Assembly (NCBI GenBank): GCA_035457725.1
Contig: DATIBC010000003.1
Span: forward strand, 1-6,638
Reading direction: 5' to 3'
Source: DATFES01 sp035457725
Lineage (GTDB): Bacteria; Pseudomonadota; Alphaproteobacteria; CACIAM-22H2
DNA: 6,638 nt
Shown here: positions 6,005 to 6,638 of the stretch, piece by piece
Position numbering within the stretch: the stretch's first letter is position 1
How the letters are laid out: every line of letters begins with the position of its first letter
The notes under the pieces: model-generated
The model's database searches: none
Told to the model about the DNA's origin: nothing
The model's input: the letters and a program-made list of their open reading frames with translations, nothing else
Program-made: the position numbers and the translations under genes

Positions 6005-6068
6005 CATTTTACTTCGCTGCCATTCCGCGCCGCGATCACGACTCGGCGTCAAACGCAAGGAGGGTAAA

Positions 6069-6560
6069 ATGGCTCAAAATCTGCTCAGTCCGTCCGCCTG
6101 GATGCGCGGCGACCCCAATGACAACCCGCTGTTTTCCTTGCACAAGGAAATCGACCGCCTGTTCGGCGACTTCGCCGGCGGCTTCGGTTTTCCGGCTATG
6201 GCGAAGGCTGGCGGGCCAGTCATGGCGCCTCAGCTTGACGTAGTCGAGACCGACAAGTCGTACGAAATCTCGGTCGAGTTGCCGGGCGTCGAGGAGAAGG
6301 ATCTCGACGTCTCGCTGGCCGAAGGCGTGCTGACGATCAAGGGCGAGAAGCGGTACGAGAAGGAAGACAAGAGCAAGAATTATCTGCGCGTCGAACGTTC
6401 CTATGGCGCGTTTCAACGCTCCATCGCCCTGCCTAGCGAAGTGGACGAGGTGAAGATCTCGGCTGCGTTCACCAACGGGGTACTCAAGTTGACGGTGCCC
6501 AAGAAAGAAGGCACGAAACCGAGCGCCCGTAAGATCCAGATCGCCGGCAACAAGAAGTAG
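6069..6560 (+). CDS. Small heat-shock protein, Hsp20/alpha-crystallin family
   Basis: This is an ATP-independent holdase that binds unfolding proteins in the cytoplasm and forms oligomers. Its 163 residues are typical in length. The variable N-terminal arm (1-52) includes LFSLHKEIDRLFGDF, the usual amphipathic start of class A bacterial Hsp20 proteins. The alpha-crystallin domain (about 54-145) shows PQLDVVETDKSYEISVELPG, GVLTIKGEK, ERSYGAFQRSIALP and the hallmark GVLKLTVPK (137-145). The C-terminal tail carries IQI (156-158), the IxI motif that docks into a neighbouring subunit. A strong Shine-Dalgarno sequence, AAGGAGGG at 6057-6064, sits five bases... before the ATG and fixes the start. 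The 102-base upstream gap holds an FNR/FixK-like box and an overlapping possible RpoH promoter. No ROSE-type thermometer hairpin over the Shine-Dalgarno sequence was evident by eye. Confidence 0.95.
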   Translation: MAQNLLSPSAWMRGDPNDNPLFSLHKEIDRLFGDFAGGFGFPAMAKAGGPVMAPQLDVVETDKSYEISVELPGVEEKDLDVSLAEGVLTIKGEKRYEKEDKSKNYLRVERSYGAFQRSIALPSEVDEVKISAAFTNGVLKLTVPKKEGTKPSARKIQIAGNKK

Positions 6561-6620
6561 CGTCAGGCATCGCCCGTCGGACGAAAATTGGCTTGCCGGT
6601 GTTTCGGTTGGACGCCGCGC

Positions 6621-6638
6621 CGCCGGGTTGACCCGGCG
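6621..6638 (+). terminator. GC-rich hairpin at the window edge, possible Hsp20 terminator
   Basis: CGCCGGG (6621-6627) pairs perfectly with CCCGGCG (6632-6638) around the loop TTGA, and the sequence then ends. It lies about 60 bases after the Hsp20 stop, where a terminator would be expected. A T run, if there is one, would be outside the window. The remaining 60 bases between the stop and the hairpin show no gene. Confidence 0.4.

Noticed and set aside
1..6638. Mobile element, CRISPR array or toxin-antitoxin pair
   Set aside because: I found no direct repeat array, no terminal inverted repeats with a transposase, and no small paired genes beyond the single glycine-zipper protein.

Overview
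The window is GC-rich chromosomal DNA from what looks like an alphaproteobacterium. The arguments are the order tRNA-Leu then trigger factor (tig) on one strand, a fused NAD(P)HX epimerase/dehydratase, a DUF1194 exported von Willebrand A protein, a MatA/MLYCD-type malonyl-CoA decarboxylase, and an FNR/FixK-type operator. I cannot name a genus from this sequence. No mobile element, CRISPR array, rRNA or phage gene is visible, and nothing here amounts to a new multi-gene system. The most interesting signals are regulatory or at the level of single residues.

Left part, all on the minus strand (reading from 3551 down to 1): nnr (NAD(P)H-hydrate repair) is followed after 47 bases by a malonyl-CoA decarboxylase gene, probably as one transcript. 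Next come a tRNA-Leu(UAG) with its own plausible promoter and encoded CCA, and the first 78 codons of trigger factor, which runs off the left edge.

Right part, all on the plus strand: a DUF1194 secreted VWA protein is divergent from nnr across 84 bases. After it come an AT-rich 194-base gap, a 79-residue glycine-zipper lipoprotein closed by a clear intrinsic terminator, an endonuclease/exonuclease/phosphatase-family protein with an unusual final motif (SFH where SDH is usual), and an Hsp20 small heat-shock protein.

The Hsp20 gene has a perfect TTGAT-N4-ATCAA box that overlaps the stop codon of the preceding gene. It lies at exactly -41.5 relative to a start site inferred from a TAGCAT -10 element, the classical position for activation by FNR/FixK-type regulators. 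A heat-shock sigma (RpoH) promoter can be read through the same bases, so Hsp20 may respond to oxygen limitation, to heat, or to both.

Functionally the window is housekeeping and stress biology: protein folding (trigger factor, Hsp20), metabolite repair and CoA balance (nnr, malonyl-CoA decarboxylase), translation (tRNA-Leu) and envelope proteins (DUF1194, glycine-zipper lipoprotein). Apart from the nnr/decarboxylase pair and the tRNA/tig neighbourhood, the genes look like separate transcription units.
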